This document shows, piece by piece, positions 1 to 6,221 of a DNA stretch of 8,824 nucleotides. The stretch covers positions 1-8,824 of the forward strand of contig PMJC01000369.1 of the NCBI GenBank assembly GCA_003157235.1, given 5' to 3'. Under the pieces are notes generated by a model. The model searched no databases. It was given only the letters and a program-made list of their open reading frames with translations, and was not told the origin of the DNA. This stretch comes from Methanosarcina sp. (GTDB lineage: Archaea > Halobacteriota > Methanosarcinia > Methanosarcinales > Methanosarcinaceae). Every line of letters begins with the position of its first letter. Within the stretch, counting starts at the first letter, position 1. The translations under genes and the position numbers were made by a program.

Positions 1-1
1 T

Positions 2-745
2 GTTTTTCAGATGATGTGCATTGATTATGAAATGACTGTGTTTGAGAACTTAGAATATCATGGCAAGATATACGCAATGCCAAAAAATGAAAGAAGAAAC
101 AGGATAACTCAACTCATTAAACTTACTGAACTGGAAGCTAAGAGGAACGTCTTAGCTAAAGACCTAAGCGGGGGTATGAAACGAAGGCTTGAACTTGCAA
201 GGGGATTAATGACAAAACCCTCCGTCCTCTTCCTTGACGAACCAACAGTAGGGTTTGACATTCAGACGAGACTGAGAATATGGGAGTATTTGAGAGAGAT
301 TAAAAGAGAAGGTACTACTATTTTCTTGACTACTCATTATATGGAAGAAGCTGATCAGCTCAGCGACAGGATCAGCATAATCGATCACGGAAAAATAATC
401 ACAACCGGGAGTGTTTTGGATTTAAAAAATCAGCTTGGTGAAGATCTTATATATTTAGAAACCAGTGATAATAAAACTGCTGCAGGGATTTTAAAGACAC
501 TGGAATCTGTTAAAGGGGTAAACGAAGATACAAAATTCCTCAGAGTAATGCTTGAGGGAGATGTCACGCATATTTTACCAAAAATTATGGATGAGGTTAA
601 ACAAAATGGAATAGAGATCATAACAGTAAACATCAAAAAGCCCTCAATGGATGATGTTTTTATACACTACACTGGTCATGGTTTAAGGGAAGGAGAACTG
701 CAGGAGCAGCATGAAGAGATCAAAATTGCGGAGGTTTTGAAATGA
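2..745 (+). CDS. ABC transporter ATP-binding protein (DrrA/CcmA type), 5' end cut by window
   Basis: This is the nucleotide-binding subunit of an ABC-2 type exporter, which hydrolyses ATP on the cytoplasmic face to drive the permease encoded next. The reading frame is open to the window edge. The codons at 2-10 read V-F-Q, which fits the Q-loop, so the Walker A part lies upstream and the ATG at 11 is not the true start. Counting from that ATG, the ABC signature LSGGM is at residues 53-57, Walker B (VLFLDEP) at about 72-78 and the switch histidine in TTHYMEEAD at 109. The last 100 or so residues form the usual C-terminal extension of DrrA/CcmA-like ATPases. The stop TGA overlaps the permease ATG (ATGA), so the two are translationally coupled. 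The substrate cannot be read from the sequence. The family call is secure; drug, lipid or polysaccharide export are all possible. Confidence 0.95.
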   Translation, partial: VFQMMCIDYEMTVFENLEYHGKIYAMPKNERRNRITQLIKLTELEAKRNVLAKDLSGGMKRRLELARGLMTKPSVLFLDEPTVGFDIQTRLRIWEYLREIKREGTTIFLTTHYMEEADQLSDRISIIDHGKIITTGSVLDLKNQLGEDLIYLETSDNKTAAGILKTLESVKGVNEDTKFLRVMLEGDVTHILPKIMDEVKQNGIEIITVNIKKPSMDDVFIHYTGHGLREGELQEQHEEIKIAEVLK

Positions 746-1575
746 ACTTTGAATTCCGTGCTGTGTACTGGAGAGAGATGGTAAAGTTTTTCAGATTTAA
801 ATCAACGCTCTTCAGTTCCTTAATTCAACCTGTTATGTGGCTTGCATTCTTTGGGCTTGCAATGTCAAAGAGTTTTGATAAACTTACTTCATTACTTCCA
901 AGCACTCCAGGGGTTCCAAATGTCGATTACCTTACCTACATGGGAGCTGGAATTATTGCAATGGATGTATTATTTAGCAGTCTTTTTGGGGGTACCTCTC
1001 TCCTATTTGATAAGAAATACAGCTTATTAAAAGAGACACTCGCAAGTCCCATCCCACGAATAAATATTGTCATGGGCATTGGACTTTCAAGCATTACAAA
1101 GGCATTTATTCAGACGGGTATCATAATAATATTTGGGAAACTGATCGGGATGGATTTTTTTAAAGGATATGATATTACTCAAACTCTTGTATCAGTAGTG
1201 GGCATTTTTTTATTAGTGGGAATTTTTACCTTAGGATTTTTTTTCCTTTCAGGATCAATTGCTATTACCGTTGATCAACCCGAAGGGATGCAATCTATTC
1301 TAACTTTGCTCAGCATGCCTCTATTCTTCATAAGCAATGCTCTATATCCAGTTGATTCTTTTCCTGAAGTTCTCAAGTTTCTGTCAATATTCAACCCTTT
1401 AACCCTACTTTCAAATGGAATTCGGTATTTTGCGCTAGGAACTAATTTCTCTGTTATGGGAGGTCATTATATTTATACGACAGAAGATATCGCTATATCT
1501 TTCATGGGCCTCATATTCTTTGCTTTCATAATGCTATCCATCATACTCTGGAGATTTGATAAAGTAGATATCTAA
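742..1575 (+). CDS. ABC-2 type transporter permease
   Basis: This is the membrane subunit of the exporter whose ATPase lies immediately upstream; the start codon shares four bases with the ATPase stop. The 277-residue length is normal for single-domain ABC-2 permeases. An amphipathic N-terminus (residues 1-20) precedes about six hydrophobic segments, near 24-42, 64-84, 110-130, 148-175, 184-202 and 250-271. The segment KYSLLKETLASPIPR (about 92-106) matches the cytoplasmic coupling region where many members have a K-E-x-L-x-(S/A)-P-x-x-R pattern. The stretch from MPLFFISNALYP to FNPLTLLSNGIR (about 192-228) is the conserved ABC-2 motif before the last membrane span. No downstream partner follows, so the operon ends here. 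No clear stem-and-T-run terminator is visible after the stop. Confidence 0.93.
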   Translation: MNFEFRAVYWREMVKFFRFKSTLFSSLIQPVMWLAFFGLAMSKSFDKLTSLLPSTPGVPNVDYLTYMGAGIIAMDVLFSSLFGGTSLLFDKKYSLLKETLASPIPRINIVMGIGLSSITKAFIQTGIIIIFGKLIGMDFFKGYDITQTLVSVVGIFLLVGIFTLGFFFLSGSIAITVDQPEGMQSILTLLSMPLFFISNALYPVDSFPEVLKFLSIFNPLTLLSNGIRYFALGTNFSVMGGHYIYTTEDIAISFMGLIFFAFIMLSIILWRFDKVDI

Positions 1576-1621
1576 CCACAGTAATTGATTTTGAGTATAG
1601 CACCTCTGAATAGAATCTTGA

Positions 1622-1695
1622 TACGCTTGATAAAACCAAATAACTTATATTTAAATCGAAATTCATCATGCTCAAATACATAATAATCAAGCGTA
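1622..1695. repeat. 10-bp inverted repeat flanking a TATA-like box
   Basis: TACGCTTGAT at 1622-1631 is exactly complementary to ATCAAGCGTA at 1686-1695, with 54 nt between the arms. The interval contains AACTTATATTTAAATC (1642-1657), which resembles an archaeal BRE/TATA region. The arms are less AT-rich than the surroundings. They could be paired binding sites or stem arms of a transcript. No gene follows directly, so no function is assigned. Confidence 0.5.
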
Positions 1696-1717
1696 AAGAA
1701 CCTCAAAGCTATCAGAG

Positions 1718-1751
1718 AAGAAAAATAGCATTAAGAAAGAAAAATAGCATT
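1718..1751. repeat. Short tandem duplication, 15-nt core at 19-nt period
   Basis: AAGAAAAATAGCATT occurs at 1718-1732 and again, identical, at 1737-1751. This is most simply a local slippage duplication in non-coding DNA. Confidence 0.7.
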
Positions 1752-2593
1752 TTTGGACAAAATTGAAAACAAATAGTTTGATAAATTTTGATTGTGAAAA
1801 AAATATGCCGCTCGAAACAGTTTAAATCCTTGGAGAAAGAGTAGGGGTTCCTCTAAAAGCATAAGGGCTTGTGAAAGTATTCAGGATAATTTTTAAAAAC
1901 TAAAACATATATATTGGGTCACAAATGTGCTTGATATGGATGAATCCAAGAAAACAGATATTCCAACCAAGTCCCGGAAAACTAAAGGATACCATAGATG
2001 AATCAAACAGTTATGTAGTATATAATAATATCCTGCAAAAAAAGAGTCACAGAGAGTACGTGTAACGTTTCATTGGTAGCTATTCTAAATCCCGAGTTAC
2101 AAAGAATCAGAAACTGGATCTTTTGATTTGAAAGTATAACAAAAATTCACAAAATTGAAGAAATGGCTTATATTAGCCAACTAAGAACAACTCAAATCTA
2201 GTATAATATTGACGAAGTTATGGGGTAAATGTTTAGAGACTGCTAATGAGTCAGCCCTACATAAATTTATTCTCTTTCTTGTTTATCAATAATAAGTTTA
2301 TATTATTCTAAAACGATCATATATCAACATTCCATTCATTTTATCTGCTTTTTTTATAGCAGGAATTTGGAGTAGGACTTAAATAGTTTTTTGGCAATAA
2401 AGTACTTATTTCACAATAAAATTGTAGTAAACATATCAGCCTAGATTTCATATCTATATATAAATATATAGTTTGTTCATCTACCACTATTATTCATCGA
2501 AAGCCAAATTAATTTTTAAGCTACTGTTATATTGAGGAAGTAGATGGCATTTTGATGACATCTATGGAAAGTGGATCCAGGATCGTAAGTCAA

Positions 2594-2625
2594 GCAATAA
2601 TATATCTACTGAAGTATATTATTGC
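2594..2625. repeat. Perfect 11-bp hairpin
   Basis: GCAATAATATA (2594-2604) is followed after a 10-nt loop by its exact complement TATATTATTGC (2615-2625). Weaker outer pairing is possible between GTAAG (2585-2589) and CTTAC (2634-2638). The stem lacks a following T-run on either strand, so a terminator is not indicated. It may be a short structured transcript, a protein site, or a trace of an element end. Confidence 0.6.
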
Positions 2626-2851
2626 GTCACATCCTTACAGAATATCGATATGTTTTTATTTATTCGAGCTTTGGGGAGTTAAAATCTCTTAAAATCATTT
2701 GAACATTAAAGTACGTAACTAAACAGTTTCTAACATACTTCCCCCATCATCTCATTCCATAAGTGCGATTATTCCACTAATTAAATTTGTATCTTATCAA
2801 CAGAGAATGTTTGAATCTCGACAATCGTTCCCTTTTGATTTTTCCCTTTTT

Positions 2852-3065
2852 CTATCCTGTTTCATCTTCGCATATCTCGCCAGTTGTAATCAGGTGCATA
2901 TTGTGGTGGTAATTTTCCTTGCCAGAACAATAATTGCTTTTCCATATCCAATTGATTTCTTTTTACAATTAAAAAACTCTTTCAACTTGCTATTTCCCTT
3001 TCTTCAGCTGCATAAGCAATCTGCTTTAGAATCGACTACTAATTGGTGAAATACTGAACATCAGT
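2852..3065 (-). pseudogene. Decayed C-terminal remnant of an IS110-family transposase
   Basis: The minus strand reads as the tail of an IS110-type (Transposase_20 domain) transposase in broken frames. From about 3065 downward comes SRF, a stop, then SRLLMQ. After a shift comes GNSKLKEFFN, then IGYGKAIIVLARKI, and after another shift HLITTGEICEDETG and a stop at 2852-2854. The order and spacing match the end of IS110 transposases, where an L-R-W-x-x-x-Q-A segment precedes K-L-K-x-F-(F/Y) and G-x-x-K-A-I-(V/I)-A-(L/V)-A-R-K. At least two frameshifts and one internal stop make it inactive. The N-terminal DEDD catalytic part is absent. The open plus-strand frame over 2807-3049 is only its shadow. 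The family call rests on pattern memory and should show readily in a translated search. Confidence 0.75.
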
Positions 3066-3086
3066 AGCATAAAACATTAAATTGTC

Positions 3087-3183
3087 TGGAGAGCATTGCG
3101 ATTAACTTCTAATTCTCACGCGGTATTTGTATAAAATTTGTAAGCAAATGCAAAAAAATTAAGGTTTATCGAAATCCTCTAGA
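3087..3183. mobile_element. 97-bp inverted-repeat element (MITE-like), worn copy 1
   Basis: The right end is well kept: TTTATCGAAATCCTCT at 3165-3180. The left end at the expected distance is decayed but visible: GAGCATTGCGATTAA at 3091-3105, against GAGGATTTCGATAAA in the best copy (12 of 15). The interior also aligns without gaps near the right end (TAAGCAA, 14 nt, AGGTTTATCGAAA). It lies between the IS110 remnant and the DUF63 promoter; its right edge is about 35 bp from the TATA box. Confidence 0.7.
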
Positions 3184-3217
3184 AGACATCATTTTTTACA
3201 AATTGAAATGTGCTTGA

Positions 3218-3225
3218 TTTAAATA
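3218..3225 (+). promoter_or_regulatory. TATA box of the DUF63 gene
   Basis: TTTAAATA at 3218-3225 lies in the context GATTTAAATACC. Counting about 25 nt downstream puts transcription start near 3245, right at the first ATG (3244). The mRNA is therefore probably leaderless or starts at the next ATG (3256). This agrees with the lack of a clear Shine-Dalgarno before 3244. Confidence 0.55.
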
Positions 3226-3243
3226 CCCACGTGAATAAGTCCT

Positions 3244-4113
3244 ATGAGTGATAAGATGAGTTATTTAATAGATAGTATTTCACAGTTTGTCAATATCTAT
3301 TATCTCGATCCTATACGGACAGATTCAGGGTATAACCCTGTAAATACTTTTACCTGGGCATTGGTACTTGGGATTTGCATATTTGGAGTTCTTAGGCTTC
3401 TCGAGAAGTTGGAGGTAAAGATCACACCTCGTTTCATTGCCTCGGTCCTACCTTTCGTACTTGCAGGTTCCTCAATGCGCGTTTTTGCAGATTCTCCTGC
3501 AGGTATAGTTCATCCACCATTAAGCTATCTGCTCATAACTCCCAATATTTACTTTATTGTCTTTGCGGTAACTATAAGCTGCCTCTGGCTTTCCATTCGG
3601 CTGCAGAAGGCAGGTCTATTGAATGATTTTCATCTTATCTTTGCAGGCTTTGGACTTGGATGGTTTTTTACAAATATGATTATCCTCCTACGTTTCGAAC
3701 ACTTGGTAGCTACCTATGTCTCCTTGTTTATAATTGGAACAGGAATCGGACTGACATTTGCTTTTTATCTAGTTGCCCGTTGTTTCAAATCCTCTATATT
3801 CACCGATCCCCTTAACCTCTCAATCCTGCTGGCTCAGCTGATGGACGCTTCTTCAACGTATGTAGGAGTAGACAAATTAGGCTACTATGAAAAACATGTT
3901 GTACCTACTTACCTGATCCAGCTTACTGGTACCGCATTGGTTATGTATCCATTGAAATTTATTATTTTTATTGGGGTTCTTTACTTGCTTGAAACTCAGT
4001 TTGAGGATGACAAAGAGTCCTCTAAAATGAAAATGCTTATCAAAATGACCCTTTTGATTCTTGGGCTTTCTCCTGCAACTAGAAATACTATCCGAATGAT
4101 GCTGGGAATATGA
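3244..4113 (+). CDS. DUF63 family polytopic membrane protein
   Basis: An archaeal integral membrane protein of the DUF63 family, whose function is not established as far as I know. At 289 residues it is full length. The N-terminus carries the family-like segment YYLDPIRTDSGYNPVNT (19-35). About seven or eight hydrophobic segments follow, near 36-52, 63-80, 94-118, 126-149, 157-179, 187-200, 224-250 and 264-275. Polar residues conserved in the family sit in or beside membranes: AGSSMR (74-79), the DASSTY segment (201-206) with EKHVVP (216-221), and the C-terminal GLSPATRNTIRMMLGI (274-289). These suggest a buried active or transport site, but that is inference. The start may be ATG 3244 or ATG 3256; the second better fits the usual N-terminus. 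It is a single-gene unit with its own TATA box. Confidence 0.9.
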   Translation: MSDKMSYLIDSISQFVNIYYLDPIRTDSGYNPVNTFTWALVLGICIFGVLRLLEKLEVKITPRFIASVLPFVLAGSSMRVFADSPAGIVHPPLSYLLITPNIYFIVFAVTISCLWLSIRLQKAGLLNDFHLIFAGFGLGWFFTNMIILLRFEHLVATYVSLFIIGTGIGLTFAFYLVARCFKSSIFTDPLNLSILLAQLMDASSTYVGVDKLGYYEKHVVPTYLIQLTGTALVMYPLKFIIFIGVLYLLETQFEDDKESSKMKMLIKMTLLILGLSPATRNTIRMMLGI

Positions 4114-4455
4114 ATAAATATAAGGTTTAAATCTTTTTGTTGCTTTGAGTAGTAATTTACATACTTTCCTAAATGTGAGTATAGCATGTGTAATATTTTG
4201 GAGAAAACATTGTGTAAAAACACATTCATGATCTATATTTATCTCGTTAATATGCTTGCTTTTACACTAAAAAATTATCTTATTCACAGTAAATTAAGTT
4301 TTATGAAATTCACTAATTCCTAATGAAAATCTCCTATTTTTGGCTCATTTTTGATTTAACTAGTCGAAACTCCGACTTCATGTAGAAGAAAACTAAATAA
4401 ATATTAAGTATAAAATTCACTTATATTAATTATAATAAGTAAAAACGGTGCTATT
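4114..4455. other. Intergenic region after the DUF63 gene
   Basis: No gene is seen in this 342-bp AT-rich stretch. A T-rich patch (ATCTTTTTGTTGCTTT near 4130-4145) shortly after the DUF63 stop may end its transcript, as U-rich runs do in archaea. Two small stems occur: TGTGT/ACACA with an AAAA loop (4211-4224) and AGTCG/CGACT (4362-4377). A TATA-like TATAAAA at 4409-4415 precedes the small ORF that follows. Confidence 0.5.
4409..4415 (+). promoter_or_regulatory. Probable TATA box of the 58-codon ORF
   Basis: TATAAAA at 4409-4415 would place transcription start near 4436, giving a leader of roughly 20 nt before the ATG at 4456. The leader contains only a weak GGTG as a possible ribosome site (4447-4450). 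Confidence 0.4.
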
Positions 4456-4632
4456 ATGGCCAAGCCCACTGAATTAACTCCTAATCTAGCAAAGCGAATT
4501 GGTGAGAATGTTGTTTTGAGACTCACTACACCCACACAAAATCCCGATTTTTTACAACCCATTTTTTTTAAGGGTTCATCCCTCAAAGACTTTACAGAAC
4601 CCGAAAAAAGGCTTTGTCAAGTCTTCGGTTGA
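4456..4632 (+). CDS. Small hypothetical protein, 58 aa
   Basis: An ATG-started frame of 58 codons with a TATA box at a sensible distance and a weak GGTG ribosome site. The protein begins MAKPTELTPNLAKRIGE and continues with VVLRLTTPTQNPDFLQP and a charged tail. An N-terminus of the form (K/R)PTELTPxL also begins small antitoxin-like proteins in methanogens. This is a recollection, and the rest of the chain does not confirm it. The protein is hydrophilic, with no membrane segment or cysteine motif. It is followed at once by the remains of a membrane protein gene in another frame, so it may be a truncated remnant. The minus-strand frame over the same DNA has no support. Confidence 0.45.
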   Translation: MAKPTELTPNLAKRIGENVVLRLTTPTQNPDFLQPIFFKGSSLKDFTEPEKRLCQVFG

Positions 4633-4967
4633 TAATACTTTTTCTAGGGTTAATTTCAATTGCTTTTTCAAATGCTTTATTGCTTCATCTAATTTATTTA
4701 ATCAGTAATTGTCGTTATCGCGATTGTCGATAAGTTTGCAGAATACATTGTATTCCCTTCACTAGCTGGAAAGGATCTGAAATTATCTCCAGAATCTTTT
4801 TTCTTTCTTTTATCTATTGGAATTATGTACTCGGAACTGCAGGTGTACTACTTTCCATATCGCTTACAATGATTTTGAAGATCGTATTTGAGAGTTTTGA
4901 TGAAACAAAATGGCTGGCTAGATTGAGGGGTCCAACTGGAGACATAGAGAAAGATGAGAACCACTGA
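4611..4967 (+). pseudogene. C-terminal remnant of an AI-2E/PerM-family membrane protein
   Basis: Three consecutive frames together read as the end of an AI-2E family (PerM, UPF0118) transporter. Segment one, about 4611-4708, reads LRLIILFLGLISIAFSNA and continues hydrophobic. Segment two starts at 4711 with VVIAIVDKFAEYIVFPSLAG, then KDLKLSPESFFFLLSIG. Segment three starts near 4821 with NYVLGTAGVLLSISLTMILK, then IVFESFDETKWLARL, ending at TGA 4965-4967. The family's C-terminal third has the same order: a D-x-(F/I)-x-x-x-x-(I/V)-x-P-x-(L/V)-x-G-(K/R) segment, L-S-P, then W-G-x-(L/V)-G-x-x-G-x-(L/I)-L-(A/S)-(V/I)-P-L-T. Two frame changes and the missing N-terminal two thirds mean it is dead. 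The 122-codon minus-strand frame over it is a shadow. Confidence 0.75.
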
Positions 4968-5260
4968 AGAGGGAATATGCAGAGAGCGAGATGGATTATA
5001 GCACAAAAAGCCGTATAAAGGTGTATTTGTCTAATATTCTTCGAAGGACCAAAAGACGACGAAAGGTGCTCTTTGCACTTTGCGAGAAAAATAACGTATG
5101 AGATAGAAATGGCTGCAGCCCGTGCTCTTGCCAGAGTCGTAACAATCAACGATCTTTGCGAAGACCACATTATCCCTGACGCCCTTGACAAGAATGGGGG
5201 GCCTATAGTTGCAAAAGCATGGTCAGAGCATCTGACTTTTTGTTCAAAGCACTTTTATTT
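4968..5260 (+). pseudogene. Fragment resembling the C-terminus of NAD(P)-dependent malic enzyme
   Basis: From 5073 the plus frame reads HFARKITYEIEMAAARALAR, then VVTINDLCEDHIIPDALDK and GGPIVAKAWSEH. This follows the C-terminal pattern of malic enzymes, where R-A-R-x-I-(T/N)-x-E-M-x-x-A-A-A-x-A-(L/I)-A is followed by a D-E-L segment and I-I-P-D-x-(F/L)-D-x-x-V-x-P-x-V-A-x-A-V. The upstream frame (GAL before a shift near 5073) could be the preceding G-A-L-D motif. Further up, 4974-5072 may be a scrambled N-terminal piece (DYSTKSRIKVYLS), but that is weak. The NAD-binding and catalytic parts are missing, so no activity is possible. The 72-codon frame at 5073-5291 has no ATG and no ribosome site, so I do not call it a gene. 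Confidence 0.55.
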
Positions 5261-5419
5261 CTATTTTGTTTTAACTACTATACCTAACTAAAGTTAAAAT
5301 ACTAGTCTTCTATTCCAAAATATGCCCACAAACCTAAGCTTTAAATTTATTCAATGAATTTTTCTATAGATGATGTATTTATTTTGGAATCGATACATTG
5401 GGTTACAATCCATTAACTT

Positions 5420-5438
5420 CGAGTTTTCACTCGTTTTT
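5420..5438 (+). terminator. Hairpin followed by T-run
   Basis: CGAGT (5420-5424), loop TTTC, ACTCG (5429-5433), then TTTTT (5434-5438). On the plus strand this has the form of a simple intrinsic terminator. It lies downstream of the AI-2E and malic-enzyme remnants and just before the tRNA-like sequence. Confidence 0.4.
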
Positions 5439-5487
5439 ATAGGTTCTTTGTCATAGATTATCTAACTTCTTTATGTTGTGTTGGTAT

Positions 5488-5576
5488 TCTAGGGTTGTGC
5501 CCAGCCATGTCAAAGGCGATAGTTGAGTTTCGAGTCTCATCGGAGTTCATGCGTTCGAATCGTACCTCTCGCACTA
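5488..5576 (+). pseudogene. Degenerate tRNA-Leu (GAG-like) pseudogene
   Basis: The 89-nt stretch keeps the archaeal tRNA-Leu layout: TGCCCAGCC...GTCAAAGGCGATAG for the D arm (5498-5522), TTGAG around the anticodon position, a long variable region with GGAGTTCAT (5542-5550), the T arm GCGTTCGAATCGT (5551-5563), the 3' acceptor CTCTCGC (5566-5572) and ACTA where ACCA would be. It is broken in several ways. The 5' acceptor TCTAGGG pairs with the 3' side at only about five of seven positions. Two extra bases precede the D stem, the D-loop GG is lost (CATGTC), the anticodon stem no longer pairs, and the outermost T-stem pair is a mismatch. It is most likely a decayed copy, perhaps from past integration at a tRNA-Leu gene. 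The minus-strand frame at 5458-5709 is not a gene. Confidence 0.75.
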
Positions 5577-5846
5577 AGAACCTATCCGAAAAGTCATTAA
5601 TGGCATAGTTTAAAGTATCCAGATAGGGAGCGGAAAATACAAAAATACTTTGTGAAATCATTAGAAGACCACTATAAAGTTTAAATTGCGAAGTTAATAC
5701 AATATTCATTAGCCTATTGAAAATTATGCTTTAAACGAATTGTAAGAATATATTTTTATAATTTCCTTTGATACCTTAAAGTATTTTCAAAATATCAAGG
5801 ATGAGATTTTTGGATGCCAAGAGTAGTATTCCTGAGTCAGAAAAAT

Positions 5847-5942
5847 TATAGAGGATTTCGATAAACTCTTTAATTTCATCATATGCTTCTAAATTGTATA
5901 TAAATGAATTGTGAAAATCAGAGATTCATCGGAATTCTCATA
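5847..5942. mobile_element. 97-bp inverted-repeat element (MITE-like), copy 2
   Basis: The left end TATAGAGGATTTCGATAAA (5847-5865) is identical over 19 bases to the left end of the copy at 6222. The right end TTCATCGGAATTCTCATA (5925-5942) is mutated but sits at exactly the same distance. The whole copy aligns to the 6222 copy without gaps except one base missing near the right end, with shared interior such as TGCTT-x-TAAA. It begins 270 bp after the tRNA-like sequence and ends 11 bp beyond the stop of the 58-aa minus-strand gene. Confidence 0.8.
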
Positions 5943-5953
5943 AATTTATGAGT

Positions 5954-6130
5954 TTATTGGGCCCATATGGCGATTATTTTATCAATGGCTACATGGGTAA
6001 ATTTCCCTTCATTATTGAGAGTAAGAACGTTATCTGCACCGGCTTCGATGGTTCCCCTAAAAACATCGGGCCCGCCGCAATAAACATCTACAGCTTTATT
6101 GAGATAATGTTCCACTATAAAAGATTGCAT
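5954..6130 (-). CDS. Small Sm/SH3-barrel-like protein, 58 aa
   Basis: A 58-codon gene with an ATG start and a strong ribosome site (AGGAGGA on the minus strand, 6147-6141) ten bases upstream. The protein starts MQSFIVEHYLNKAVDVYCGG and continues PDVFRGTIEAGADNVLTL, ending DKIIAIWAQ. The alternating strands, with V-D-V-Y-x-G-G, F-R-G-x-I-E and N-V-L-T-L followed by a final I-x-K-I-x-A-(I/L)-W strand, resemble an Sm-like or SH3-like beta-barrel. I associate this with small conserved Methanosarcina proteins (the MM_0484/MM_1357 group); that name is from memory. Function is unknown; RNA or partner binding is an inference from the fold. The gene lies exactly between two 97-bp elements (5847-5942 and 6222-6318). 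The plus-strand frame over it lacks codon logic and a ribosome site. Confidence 0.82.
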   Translation of the reverse strand: MQSFIVEHYLNKAVDVYCGGPDVFRGTIEAGADNVLTLNNEGKFTHVAIDKIIAIWAQ

Positions 6131-6140
6131 CAAATTCTTT

Positions 6141-6147
6141 TCCTCCT
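6141..6147 (-). promoter_or_regulatory. Ribosome binding site of the 58-aa gene
   Basis: TCCTCCT on the plus strand is AGGAGGA on the minus strand, ten bases before the ATG at 6128-6130. It is a near-perfect match to the archaeal anti-Shine-Dalgarno and fixes the start of this short gene. Confidence 0.85.
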
Positions 6148-6221
6148 GTTCCTCTGATCGAATTAGTTACCTGTTCGTGTTGCTGACGCACACAGGTTTT
6201 GGCCTGCGAGTATCCATTAAC

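Larger units (their letters stand above)
1576..2851. other. AT-rich intergenic desert, no gene supported
   Basis: About 1.3 kb without a convincing gene. Only scraps of open frame exist, for example 46 codons at 1925-2065 (+) and 45 codons at 2555-2692 (+). Neither has a good ribosome binding site or a recognisable sequence. The stretch does contain ordered DNA: a 10-bp inverted repeat around a TATA-like box (1622-1695), a 19-nt tandem duplication (1718-1751), a near-palindrome at 2164-2179, a run of TATA-like steps at 2449-2472 and a perfect 11-bp hairpin at 2594-2625. I see no recognisable RNA gene. Confidence 0.6.

Noticed and set aside
1651..1665. ATCGAAATTC, shared with the element's right end
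   Set aside because: Only ten bases match and the expected left end near 1574 is absent.
1925..2065. 46-codon plus-strand ORF
   Set aside because: No ribosome site, a TATA-like box too close to the start, and no recognisable sequence. Kept only as a note in the desert entry.
2555..2692. 45-codon plus-strand ORF with GAGGAAG about 15 bases upstream
   Set aside because: Spacing too long, unlikely composition, and it contains the perfect hairpin. A structure or chance frame is more likely.
4823..5191. 122-codon open frame on the minus strand
   Set aside because: It is antisense to the AI-2E and malic-enzyme remnants, whose plus-strand translations are recognisable. No ribosome site or family resemblance on the minus strand.
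5581..5627. CCTATC/GATAGG inverted repeat after the tRNA-like sequence
   Set aside because: Six bases only. It could be an IS end trace, but nothing else supports it.
5458..5709. 83-codon minus-strand frame
   Set aside because: It runs through the degenerate tRNA-Leu and has no ribosome site.
5948..6157. 69-codon plus-strand frame
   Set aside because: It is the shadow of the 58-aa minus-strand gene, which has the better ribosome site and a patterned protein.
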